A DNA stretch of 5,990 bases from Deltaproteobacteria bacterium (GTDB lineage Bacteria > Desulfobacterota > Desulfarculia > Adiutricales > JAGVGV01), in the NCBI GenBank assembly GCA_015233515.1, contig JADFXS010000182.1, positions 1 through 5,990 on the forward strand. Direction: 5' to 3'. Each line of letters begins with the position of its first letter. The first letter of the stretch is position 1. The position numbers and the translations under genes are program-made. Below, one piece after another: positions 1-5,990 of this stretch. The notes below the pieces were generated by a model that was not told the DNA's origin, did no database searches, and worked only from the letters and a program-made list of their open reading frames with translations.

Positions 1-462
1 GACCTGTAAACCATTTCTCTCGCTCTGGAAGCCTCCAACACCGGACACTTGGTTTTCGGGACCCTTCACACCAACAACGCCGCCAAGACCATCGACCGTG
101 TCATTGAAGTCTTCCCGGCTAACCAACCGTCCCAGATTCGTTCCTCACTAGCCGACGGTTTGCGGGCGGTGGTGGCTCAGACCTTGTTCAAGCGCATCGA
201 CAAGAAAGGTCGTTTGGCGGCGCTGGAAATCATGCTCGCCACTCCGGCCGTCCGCAACCTGATCCGGGAAAACAAAACTTTTCAAATACCTTCGGTCATC
301 CAAACCGGAAAAAAGTACGGGATGCAAAGTCTGGACGATGCTATTTTGGATCATTTGCTGGCGGGACGAATCGATCCGGATGATGCTTACAACAAATGTG
401 TCGACAAGACCAAGTTCAAGCAATACATCACCAAGCCGCCGGATGACTTGACCGATGTTTAA
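1..462 (+). pseudogene. pilT: Type IV pilus retraction ATPase PilT, C-terminal part, with an in-frame stop
   Basis: PilT is the hexameric cytoplasmic ATPase that powers type IV pilus retraction and twitching motility. Only the C-terminal third is in the window; the Walker A region lies to the left. Frame 1 reads D-L-stop-T-I-S-L-A-L, then the His-box segment GHLVFGTLHTNN and AAKTIDRVIEVFP, all classic PilT. Bases 247-270 encode AVRNLIRE, the near-exact form of the AIRNLIRE motif needed for retraction in PilT. The end at TAA 460-462 gives a normal PilT-length C-terminus. The TAA at 7-9 replaces the conserved Glu of the GEMRDLET motif (GAA to TAA, one base). Read literally, the protein would stop just after Walker B and lose the His box and the retraction motif. 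A restart at TTG 49 would have no visible ribosome binding site and would not make a working ATPase. Family identity is strong. Whether the stop is real or a sequence error cannot be told here. Confidence 0.85.
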
Positions 463-699
463 TTTCAATGAATGACCATACGTCTCCGCGCCTTTTCCAG
501 GCGCTGTCGGGCAAGCGACATTCGGCGACATCGGACGCATAAAACCGGTTTTGCCGCGATAATCGATTATACTCGACTTACGCGGGATCACCGCGGGACA
601 TAATCCAATAGCCAACGCTATCGGCATCCTTACCTCGGTTATATATGCCGCCGATCCAAGCGGCTTCGAGGAATATAGGCCATTGATGTAGGAGAGGCC
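463..699. other. Spacer between the two pilus ATPase genes, no convincing gene
   Basis: These 237 bases separate the end of pilT from the second ATPase gene. Plus-strand frames hold only very short ORFs, for example 24 codons from ATG 468 to TAA 540-542 without a ribosome binding site. A minus-strand frame crosses the spacer but mostly mirrors pilT and has no family features. Small repeats are visible: a direct repeat of GCGACATTCG/GCGACATCGG (515-534), an inverted repeat GCGCC/GGCGC (488-504) and another CGCGG/CCGCG (581-595). A good -10 like box TATACT lies at 568-573 but has no matching -35. No terminator was seen. Confidence 0.5.
690..694 (+). promoter_or_regulatory. Ribosome binding site of the PilU-like gene
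   Basis: AGGAG lies 5 bases before ATG 700, within a longer purine stretch (AGGAGAGG). It fixes the start at 700, where the N-terminal helix of PilT-family proteins is expected. Confidence 0.75.
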
Positions 700-1878
700 A
701 TGCAACAAGCACAAATCGATTTTATTTTAGGTAAAATGCTCGAGTCCCACGGCCATGTGTCGGATTTGAACATTACCGCCGGCAAGCCTTTCCAGGTGGA
801 ATCATCCGGACAACTGGTTCCGGTTTGGTTCAAACCCAAAACGGAAGAGCTTACCCCATTCCAAACGGAAATTTTTGCCCTCAATTTAGTCAGGTCTGAC
901 CGCCGCCTGACGGAAATACTGCTCCGGGAAGGCTCCTGCGATATGTCGTACCAATTGGCCGGCAAGGCGCGTTTCCGGGTTAACGTTTTCTCCCAGCGCA
1001 GTCGATATTCCGTCGTCATGCGTAAGTTGGAAACCGAAATACCGACTATCACTCAATTGAAGCTTCCCAAAGCCTTTCTGGAAATGGCCAAAGAGAAAAA
1101 CGGGATCATTTTAGTAACCGGAGCCACGGGTAGTGGTAAGACTACCTCCCTGGCCGCCCTGCTCAACGAATTGAACGAAAGAATGGCCGTGCATATTGTC
1201 ACCCTGGAAGACCCGGTGGAATATGTGCATCCCCACAAGAAATCAACTTTCAACCAACGGGAGATGGGCCAGGATTTCGATACATTTGCCAGCGGCTTGC
1301 GAGCCGCCTTACGCCAGGCGCCCAAAGTCATCCTGGTAGGCGAAATGCGTGACCGGGAAACCGTGGAAATAGGCCTGTCCGCGGCCGAAACCGGCCATTT
1401 GGTCTTGTCCACTCTGCACACCGTGGACGCAGGTCAGACTATCAACCGTATCGTCGGTATGTTCGAACAGGAAGAAGAACAACAGATTCGCATCCGTTTG
1501 GCGGACACCGTCCGCTGGATTTGTTGTCAACGCCTATTACCCAAAACCGGCGGGGGGCGGGCCGCCGCTTTGGAAATCATGGGCGCCAACTTGAACATTA
1601 AGGACATGAGTCTGAACGGTGAAACGGAAGATAAGACTGATTACAATACCATCAAAGGATTACGTGCGTTTGGTTTCATGACTTTCGACCAGTGCATTCT
1701 GGACCTTTTCGAACAGGGCTTGATTTCCGAAGATACCGCGCGAGTATATGCATCCAAAAAAGCCGTTATCGGTCAAGGCATCGACCAAGTCAAAGCGCGC
1801 GAAGGCAAAAAGACCAGTAGTATCGAAGGCCTGAGCATGGAAGCCGAGGAAGCCGAAACAAAAAAATCCAAACGCTAA
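700..1878 (+). CDS. PilT/PilU-family type IV pilus ATPase, PilU-like
   Basis: This is a complete 392-residue cytoplasmic pilus motor ATPase. The N-terminal PAS-like domain (about 1-110, with SDLNITAGKPF near 21-31) precedes the RecA-like core. That core has Walker A GATGSGKTT (141-149), Asp box TLEDPVE (168-174), Walker B VILVGEMRDRET (210-221) and His box GHLVLSTLHT (232-241), so nucleotide binding and hydrolysis look intact. RQAP before Walker B, RDRET after it, and MTFDQCILDLFEQGLIS near the C-terminus resemble PilU more than PilT. The PilT motif AIRNLIRE is absent; the equivalent stretch reads NLNIKDMSLNGE. PilU normally works with PilT in retraction and cannot fully replace it. Lys209 is odd: relatives usually have Asp there (RQAPD or RQDPD). 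The last 30 residues are a charged Lys/Glu-rich tail beyond the normal fold. A second, divergent PilT copy is the alternative, so I give no symbol. Confidence 0.93.
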   Translation: MQQAQIDFILGKMLESHGHVSDLNITAGKPFQVESSGQLVPVWFKPKTEELTPFQTEIFALNLVRSDRRLTEILLREGSCDMSYQLAGKARFRVNVFSQRSRYSVVMRKLETEIPTITQLKLPKAFLEMAKEKNGIILVTGATGSGKTTSLAALLNELNERMAVHIVTLEDPVEYVHPHKKSTFNQREMGQDFDTFASGLRAALRQAPKVILVGEMRDRETVEIGLSAAETGHLVLSTLHTVDAGQTINRIVGMFEQEEEQQIRIRLADTVRWICCQRLLPKTGGGRAAALEIMGANLNIKDMSLNGETEDKTDYNTIKGLRAFGFMTFDQCILDLFEQGLISEDTARVYASKKAVIGQGIDQVKAREGKKTSSIEGLSMEAEEAETKKSKR

Positions 1879-1899
1879 ACCTCGGCCCCAAGTATTTTT

Positions 1900-1927
1900 T
1901 GGACATGACCGCAAAAAATCCTATAGA
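1900..1927 (+). promoter_or_regulatory. Possible sigma-70 type promoter
   Basis: TGGACA (1900-1905, 5 of 6 to TTGACA) and TATAGA (1922-1927, 4 of 6 to TATAAT) are 16 bases apart, in the gap just after the PilU-like gene. Transcription would begin near 1934, shortly before the small ORF at 1949, and could drive the zinc-ribbon group separately from the motor genes. Such matches also occur by chance in A/T-rich spacers. Confidence 0.3.
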
Positions 1928-2213
1928 TCTCGTTGAGTCAGGGACAAGGTGAACGACCATGCGGCCAGATACGAGGTATTGATCGGACGAGAGCTTATAA
2001 AAAGACTGGAAGACATCTCACAAAAAAGAAATTTGGTCCAAGATCGAGGAGGAGGCTGAAGGCAACCGGATGAATATTGGACATATTTTGAGGATTGACT
2101 TACGGCCTCCGACCAAGAGATCGGGCCAAAGAGCTTTTTTGAGAAGTGTTCCGAGCAAGCTTCGAGGAATTCGATCCATAAAGATTAAAAACAAGCCCCT
2201 CAAAAAAAGGTCG

Positions 2214-2233
2214 AAAAACGTAGTCGCGTTTTT
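2214..2233 (+). other. Hairpin just before the ribosome binding site of the zinc-ribbon gene
   Basis: AAAAACG (2214-2220) can pair with CGTTTTT (2227-2233) around a 6-base loop. The stem is A/T-rich and ends about 11 bases before GGAGG. With two G:C pairs and no free U tract beyond the stem it is a poor intrinsic terminator; it could shape the leader of the downstream message. Stability was not computed. Confidence 0.25.
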
Positions 2234-2244
2234 TCAATCCCGGC

Positions 2245-2249
2245 GGAGG
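2245..2249 (+). promoter_or_regulatory. Strong ribosome binding site of the zinc-ribbon gene
   Basis: GGAGG lies 5 bases before ATG 2255, the best such site in the window. It supports this start and places Cys5-x2-Cys8 at the very N-terminus, as in related zinc-ribbon proteins. Confidence 0.8.
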
Positions 2250-2254
2250 TTCAA

Positions 2255-2980
2255 ATGAAAATTCCGTGTCAAAGTTGTCAGGCTATTCTTAATATCCCGG
2301 ATGACCGGTTAGCTCCGGGTATGGATTTTTCGTTCAATTGTCCCAGGTGCAAAAATAAGAATACGATCCACGTTCCGGAAGGAGAGACTTCGGAGACCGT
2401 AAGCTTTATGCCCGATACGCCTCCCGATCATGCCCCTATCAAGCCGTCACCGCGCGAAGCCCCCTCCCCCACATCGGCAAATCAAACTCATCCGCCGGCA
2501 ACCAGCGTGGAAGAAGAGGATGGGATGGTGGGAGAATTCTATGAAGACGGGGCTAAACTGGCTTTAATCTGCTTTGATGACGGGCCAATGCGCGATAATC
2601 TCAAAAATCAGGTTTTGGAATTGGGATACGTCCCGGTCATCCCTGCTTCCGGTCGAGATACCTTGCAGCGCTTGAGGGTTACCCAATTCAATCTCATTTT
2701 GCTTCATGAAAGTTACGATGGACAATCTCCGACTAACAACTCGGTCCTGCAATTCATTCAACCAATGGAAATGACCACTCGTCGTCGCGTGGTATTGATT
2801 TTGTTCGGCCAGAATTTTTCCACTTTGGATCACATGACGGCGTATTCGATGTCGGTCAATGCCGTGGCCAATTTGGCGGACGAAGCCCATTTTGGTAAAA
2901 TAATACGGAGAGCCACGGCGGAGCATGAACGTTTTTATCGAGTGTACTTTGACGTCATGCGGGAAATGAGCAAGATTTGA
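2255..2980 (+). CDS. Zinc-ribbon protein with a degenerate receiver-like domain
   Basis: This 241-residue soluble protein has three parts. Residues 1-41 form a zinc ribbon with Cys5-x2-Cys8 and Cys29-x2-Cys32 and the IPDDRL segment typical of the short MJ0042/zinc_ribbon_4 type. Residues 42-98 are a Pro/Ser/Thr-rich linker ending in acidic residues. Residues 100-220 look like a CheY fold: KLALICFDDG as strand 1 with Asp108-Asp109, LGYVPVIPASGRDTLQRL as helix 1 and strand 2, FNLILLHESYDG as strand 3, RRVVLILFG as strand 4. The phospho-acceptor Asp expected at the end of strand 3 is His151, and neither the Thr/Ser after strand 4 nor the Lys after strand 5 is evident. It is therefore probably a pseudo-receiver, a protein-protein adaptor rather than a phosphorylation switch. 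No DNA-binding output domain follows. The gene lies downstream of the pilus motors and overlaps the next gene by one base, so the two are probably translated together. The receiver assignment rests on pattern reading; the zinc ribbon is clear. Confidence 0.85.
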   Translation: MKIPCQSCQAILNIPDDRLAPGMDFSFNCPRCKNKNTIHVPEGETSETVSFMPDTPPDHAPIKPSPREAPSPTSANQTHPPATSVEEEDGMVGEFYEDGAKLALICFDDGPMRDNLKNQVLELGYVPVIPASGRDTLQRLRVTQFNLILLHESYDGQSPTNNSVLQFIQPMEMTTRRRVVLILFGQNFSTLDHMTAYSMSVNAVANLADEAHFGKIIRRATAEHERFYRVYFDVMREMSKI

Positions 2981-3249
2981 TGAATATTGACTATAAACAG
3001 GTACGCTTGAGTTCCTGCGTGGAAACAATTATCAAGGTCCATATGCGCCTGGATTCCAGCCGGATTGATCCATCTTTAGCAAGCAAATTCAAGCAATTAG
3101 AGACATCATTGAAATCAATAGAGCTGCGGGGTGTTTCGGAAAGAGATGTCCGCCGAGTGGAAGACGCGACAAACTGCCTGCTATTGGAACTCAAGTATTT
3201 GTTTCCTGAAGGGATCAAAACCTCCATCTACAGTGAAGTCCTTCATTAA
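2980..3249 (+). CDS. Small helical protein of unknown function
   Basis: I do not recognise a family. The 89-residue product is mostly charged and predicted helical, with no signal peptide or membrane segment. Amphipathic stretches include LASKFKQLETSLKSIEL (about 33-49) and VRRVEDATNCLLLELKYLF (about 57-75), which could form a helical bundle or coiled-coil contact surface. ATG 2980 overlaps the TGA of the zinc-ribbon gene by one base (TGATG), typical of translational coupling; TTG 2977 one codon earlier is possible but less likely. No clear separate ribosome binding site exists, which fits re-initiation after the upstream gene. The close link suggests a shared role or direct partnership with the zinc-ribbon protein, by context only. 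Confidence 0.65.
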   Translation: MNIDYKQVRLSSCVETIIKVHMRLDSSRIDPSLASKFKQLETSLKSIELRGVSERDVRRVEDATNCLLLELKYLFPEGIKTSIYSEVLH

Positions 3250-3268
3250 TTAAAATCCATGGTTGCTT

Positions 3269-3640
3269 ATGAGATTATTCGACCTGGCTCCCCAGGAAAA
3301 AAAAGCGTTGAAAAAATTTATGGCCTGGCATTTGGGTTATATCGGATACGTAGGGATATTTTCGTTTTTTCTCTACTATTTTCACTTATTCAAGGCCTAC
3401 TGGTTTTTCAGGGAGTCATGGATACTGAACCTCCTGGCTCCACTCCATACCTTGGTGTTTATCACCGTAAGTCCTTATCGTCGTCACTGGGTCACCTCCA
3501 TAACAAACATGTATAAAACCTTGGATGGAGAACCTGTTTTTTGTCTTATGGCCTTACTGATTTTTTTCGTCGGTTTTTATTTATATAATGGTTTGATCTG
3601 GGGACTCGGCAGCTTGTTACCTTCGATTTTTTTCACCTGA
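3269..3640 (+). CDS. Small integral membrane protein of unknown function
   Basis: The product is 123 residues from ATG 3269; TTG 3263 would add two. After a short charged N-terminus (MRLFDLAPQEKKALKKF) come aromatic-rich hydrophobic segments near 22-47, 52-67 and 90-119, separated by a basic loop YRRHW (70-74) and a polar stretch (76-89). This suggests three inner-membrane helices. Frame choice needs care: frame 1 from ATG 3259 is also open for 85 codons, but it stops at 3514-3516, whereas this frame runs to 3640, close to the next gene, and has orderly membrane segments. Neither start has a good ribosome binding site. It starts 19 bases after the helical-protein gene on the same strand, so the two may share a transcript. 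No family was recognised. Confidence 0.6.
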   Translation: MRLFDLAPQEKKALKKFMAWHLGYIGYVGIFSFFLYYFHLFKAYWFFRESWILNLLAPLHTLVFITVSPYRRHWVTSITNMYKTLDGEPVFCLMALLIFFVGFYLYNGLIWGLGSLLPSIFFT

Positions 3641-3662
3641 AATTTGGTGCCTCGATAATATC

Positions 3663-5192
3663 ATGACTAATCCAGTTTCCATTTTTTTAAAAGCGCGGGC
3701 TATTTTTGCCTTTCTAACCATGGTCTGTATTTCAATCGCCTCTCCGGGTTGGACCGGGAATCTCGAGGTGGCCGTCTCCCGACCACCAGTCAGTCTGGAC
3801 CCACATAAAATAGCGGACCCCGCCGCCTGGGCATATTTGCTGCCCTGCTATCATCGCTTGGTGGCTTACAAGGAACAAACCACGGAACCTGTTCCGTCAT
3901 TGGCCGCCACTTGGCGTATTTCCGACGACGGTCGTCTTTACACTTTTGTCTTGAAAGAAGGACTGACTTTCAGCGACGGTCGCCCCGTGGATGCGGAAGC
4001 GGTTCGCTGGTCTTTCGAACGTCTGTTGAACAAAAACCAGGCCATTCTCCCATGTGGCTCAGTCTTGTCAGGCTTTCAAGTCATGGGCCCGAATACCATT
4101 AGATTCATCCTTCGGCAACCCTGCGCCGAATTCATACACGCGTTGGCTTCTCCGAACAGCTCCATTGTCAGCCCGGGCTTGGCGGATCGTCCTCCTGACT
4201 ATTTGGATCGTCACACTCTTGGTTCAGGACAATATATGATCAAGGAATGGCTGCCGGACCAGCCGGTGACCATGGAAACCAGGCCTGATTTAGTCGGCCG
4301 ACCCAGAATTGACCGGGCGACCTTTTACTTCGAGTCCGACCCTAGAAATCTGATGAAAATGTTCTGCCAAGGACAAATTCAAATGACGTCCGGTTTTCCG
4401 TCGGACATATGGGAATTACTGAAGGACGAATACCAATTCACCATGGCCACCGTTCCTACTTTTACTTCCTGTCTGCTGGTCCTCAACGTTCGACGCCCCT
4501 GGCTATCTCACCCTGAAGTCCGTCAATCCTTGAGCCTGGCTATCGATTACCAAGGTCTGATCGACCAGGTCAAGAATGGAGCCGCTCAAAGGATGTTCGG
4601 CCCCTTGCCCATGGGTATGGCCGGTCGAGATGCGGATCTGCGAAGATTTAATTACCAACCGGATGCCGCCAGGGAAATTCTGGCTAAGGCTGAACGCCCG
4701 AAGGGTCCAATCACTTTGATCTGGGCCCAGGGGCCGGCTGACCAGCCTCTGATCGCGAAAATGATCCAAGCCAATTTACAGGCCGTAGGCATATCGCTGC
4801 AACTTCGGCCTTTATCCGACAAGCAATTCAAAGAGGCCCTGGCGGGCGGGAATTTCGATTTTGCCTTATCTAACTGGCGTTCGGAGTCGGCGGCTCCCGA
4901 ATACGTCCTCACCCACTTTTTTGGTTCCCCCGAAACGGCGACGGAAACCAACCCGGCATATTACATCGATCCGGAAGTCGATCGCCTTCTGGCTGAAGCA
5001 AACGCCATCGCGGATAAAAAAAAGCGAACGCCGATTACCCAAAAAATTCAAAAAATAGTGGTGGAAGCTTGCCCTTACATCTATCTGTTTCAGCCCCACC
5101 TGCAAGTCTGGTTTCACCGTTCGGTACATGGGTTTGAACCGAATCCTATATGGCCGGAAGCAGTCCCTCTGGAAACAATGTATATTAAATAG
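3663..5192 (+). CDS. ABC transporter substrate-binding protein, family 5 (peptide/nickel type)
   Basis: This 509-residue protein belongs to the SBP_bac_5 family (DppA/OppA/NikA-like), which captures peptides, nickel or other solutes in the periplasm and delivers them to an ABC permease. The N-terminus is a Sec signal: Lys10 and Arg12, a hydrophobic core at 13-26, and a likely signal peptidase I site after Ser-Ile-Ala26. Cys22 is not in a lipobox, so it is probably a free periplasmic protein. Family marks are SLDPH (44-48), the conserved block from LVAYKE through PSLAATWRISDDGRLYTF to the WSFERLL segment (66-122), the mid-protein HPEVRQSLSLAID segment (from about 280) and a DAAREILAKA segment (about 334-343). 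Length is normal. Several cysteines in the mature protein could form disulfides. No permease or ATPase gene is adjacent here, so the ligand cannot be inferred. ATG 3663 lacks a clear ribosome binding site but gives a proper signal peptide. Confidence 0.92.
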   Translation: MTNPVSIFLKARAIFAFLTMVCISIASPGWTGNLEVAVSRPPVSLDPHKIADPAAWAYLLPCYHRLVAYKEQTTEPVPSLAATWRISDDGRLYTFVLKEGLTFSDGRPVDAEAVRWSFERLLNKNQAILPCGSVLSGFQVMGPNTIRFILRQPCAEFIHALASPNSSIVSPGLADRPPDYLDRHTLGSGQYMIKEWLPDQPVTMETRPDLVGRPRIDRATFYFESDPRNLMKMFCQGQIQMTSGFPSDIWELLKDEYQFTMATVPTFTSCLLVLNVRRPWLSHPEVRQSLSLAIDYQGLIDQVKNGAAQRMFGPLPMGMAGRDADLRRFNYQPDAAREILAKAERPKGPITLIWAQGPADQPLIAKMIQANLQAVGISLQLRPLSDKQFKEALAGGNFDFALSNWRSESAAPEYVLTHFFGSPETATETNPAYYIDPEVDRLLAEANAIADKKKRTPITQKIQKIVVEACPYIYLFQPHLQVWFHRSVHGFEPNPIWPEAVPLETMYIK

Positions 5193-5208
5193 AATTTTCA
5201 CCCGTCAC

Positions 5209-5990
5209 TTATGTTTCATCCTTAATCGCCGTTACGACTGTCCATCCGTCGCGTGATGAAGACTTTTTGACCAACAAACCGGCCTTGGTCAAAGCTCCCA
5301 CCACTTGAGGCGCCTGGAGATCGGCAAAACCGGCCACGATCATCTGGCCGTCCTTGACCAGCAACCGAGTCAGTTTTTGAGCGGTGCGCACTATCACGGA
5401 AGGGACCAGATTAGCCATGATCAGGTCAAACTGACCGGTAACTTGGTCCGGGCCGGCCTCCTGAAAAAAAATCCTATCGGTCAGGCTGTTGAGTTCAGAG
5501 TTATGTCGGGCCACGGCAATGGCGACCGGGTCGCGATCGATGGCCGTGACCTGTTCGGCGCCCAGGAAAACCGCGGCCAAAGCCAAGATGCCCGACCCGG
5601 TTCCCACGTCCAGGACATTGGCCATCGTTCGGGGCGGCCACCCAAGCGGCGGATTAAAAAACTCCTGCATTTCCGTCAAAGCCAGAATGGTGCTGGGGTG
5701 TTCCCCAGTCCCAAAAGTCATACCCGCGTCCAGGATTATTAGAATTTCCTCTGGCCCGACCTTCGCGAGGCTTCCTGGACGACAAATGATCAGACGGCCG
5801 ATCCTGATCTTCTCCGACCCGGAATCCGGACCGTCCAGGTTCCGGCAACGCACTTCCAATTCGGAAATATTGCGCGTCTTTTCCAGTGATTGGAGGATAT
5901 CTTCCAATTTACGTAGCTTAGAGTCAATATCCGGCCCCATGGGTAAAAAAAAAGTCAGGAAGCGGTCTTGAGTGACCACCTCTAAACCCG
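5209..5990 (-). CDS. prmA: Ribosomal protein L11 methyltransferase PrmA, N-terminus beyond the window
   Basis: PrmA transfers methyl groups from S-adenosylmethionine to amino groups of ribosomal protein L11 in the cytoplasm. Numbered from GTG 5979, the protein shows LDAGMTFGTGEHPST (83-97, the PrmA signature), SAM-binding motif VLDVGTGSGILALAA (122-136), AIDRDP (146-151) for the acidic ribose contact, and FDLIMANLV (about 189-198), whose Asn matches the catalytic-loop ANIL of the family. The frame stays open past GTG 5979 to the edge, encoding GLEV, and the N-terminal L11-recognition domain would be about 30-40 residues short from that start. The true start therefore most likely lies outside the window. 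The region before IRIGRLIICRP (about 47-57) is shorter than usual and lacks the Trp residues normally found there. The stop (TAA at 5211-5209) faces the binding-protein gene, 16 bases away. No hairpin terminator is evident between them. Confidence 0.93.
   Translation of the reverse strand, partial: GLEVVTQDRFLTFFLPMGPDIDSKLRKLEDILQSLEKTRNISELEVRCRNLDGPDSGSEKIRIGRLIICRPGSLAKVGPEEILIILDAGMTFGTGEHPSTILALTEMQEFFNPPLGWPPRTMANVLDVGTGSGILALAAVFLGAEQVTAIDRDPVAIAVARHNSELNSLTDRIFFQEAGPDQVTGQFDLIMANLVPSVIVRTAQKLTRLLVKDGQMIVAGFADLQAPQVVGALTKAGLLVKKSSSRDGWTVVTAIKDET

Larger units (their letters stand above)
1949..2258 (+). pseudogene. Possible small, very basic protein gene split by a +1 frameshift
   Basis: I do not recognise a family. 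From GTG 1949, frame 2 gives a protein-like N-terminus (V-N-D-H-A-A-R-Y-E-V-L-I-G-R-E-L, then helical residues) and stops at 2057-2059. Frame 3 is open from 2001 to TGA 2256-2258. If one A of the A6 run at 2022-2027 is skipped, the two halves join as SQK-EIWSKIEEEAEG and give about 102 residues. Read alone, frame 3 gives 62 residues from ATG 2070, with 20 Lys/Arg and one acidic residue, as in small nucleic-acid-binding proteins. Its stop overlaps the next ATG as ATGA (2255-2258), a usual sign of translational coupling. Against a real gene: no strong ribosome binding site, no known domain, and A-rich DNA by itself produces Lys codons. It could be a decayed gene, a sequencing error in a homopolymer, or non-coding leader. 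Confidence 0.3.

Noticed and set aside
488..504. GCGCC/GGCGC inverted repeat after pilT as a terminator
   Set aside because: The stem is only 5 base pairs with no T tract after it, so it does not meet the pattern of an intrinsic terminator.
468..542. 24-codon ORF starting M-N-D-H after pilT, echoing V-N-D-H at 1949 after the second ATPase gene
   Set aside because: The likeness covers about 14 bases with mismatches and does not continue; there is no ribosome binding site. Chance is the simpler explanation.
551..573. TTGCCG and TATACT as a promoter for the PilU-like gene
   Set aside because: The -10 like box is good, but the two boxes are only 11 bases apart and no other -35 sits at the right distance.
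148..714. Minus-strand open frame of 188 codons across the end of pilT and the spacer
   Set aside because: Most of it is antisense to clear PilT coding sequence, and the part in the spacer shows no domain, no ribosome binding site and no protein-like pattern.
4503..4951. Minus-strand open frames inside the binding-protein gene
   Set aside because: They mirror the well-conserved family 5 coding sequence and show no features of their own.
5305..5971. Plus-strand open frames of 145 and 160 codons over prmA
   Set aside because: They are antisense to prmA, whose motifs are unmistakable, and their translations are low-complexity Arg/Ser/Pro-rich sequence without domains.

Overview
The window reads as chromosomal DNA of a Gram-negative bacterium with type IVa pili. 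The retraction-type pilus ATPases, the exported periplasmic binding protein and the ribosomal protein L11 methyltransferase support this. A short zinc-ribbon protein with a CheY-like tail near pilus motor genes recalls Desulfobacterota (former Deltaproteobacteria), but that placement is an impression from gene style and was not tested.

Layout, left to right. (1) 1-462 is the C-terminal part of a PilT retraction ATPase. Its frame is broken by a TAA at 7-9, exactly where the family has Glu in the GEMRDLET motif. (2) 463-699 is a spacer with no convincing gene. (3) 700-1878 is a complete second pilus ATPase, closer to PilU than to PilT. (4) 1879-2254 has a possible promoter and a possible small, very basic gene split by a one-base frameshift at an A run; its last codons overlap the next start. 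(5) 2255-2980 encodes a zinc ribbon fused to a degenerate receiver domain. It is followed with a one-base overlap by a small helical protein (2980-3249) and then by a small membrane protein (about 3269-3640). (6) 3663-5192 encodes an exported family 5 solute-binding protein (peptide/nickel type) with no transporter partner in view. (7) On the minus strand, 5209 to the right edge encodes most of PrmA, convergent with the binding protein and 16 bases away; its N-terminus lies outside the window.

How the genes may work together: the two ATPases would form the PilT/PilU pair that depolymerises and retracts type IV pili at the inner-membrane base. The zinc-ribbon/pseudo-receiver protein, its helical neighbour and the membrane protein look like one translation unit downstream of the motors and could be accessory to them, but only gene order supports this. 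The binding protein and PrmA look like unrelated neighbours. I see no mobile element, CRISPR array, tRNA or rRNA. The most notable points are the nonsense codon in pilT, the split basic ORF, and the receiver domain that has lost its phosphorylation site.
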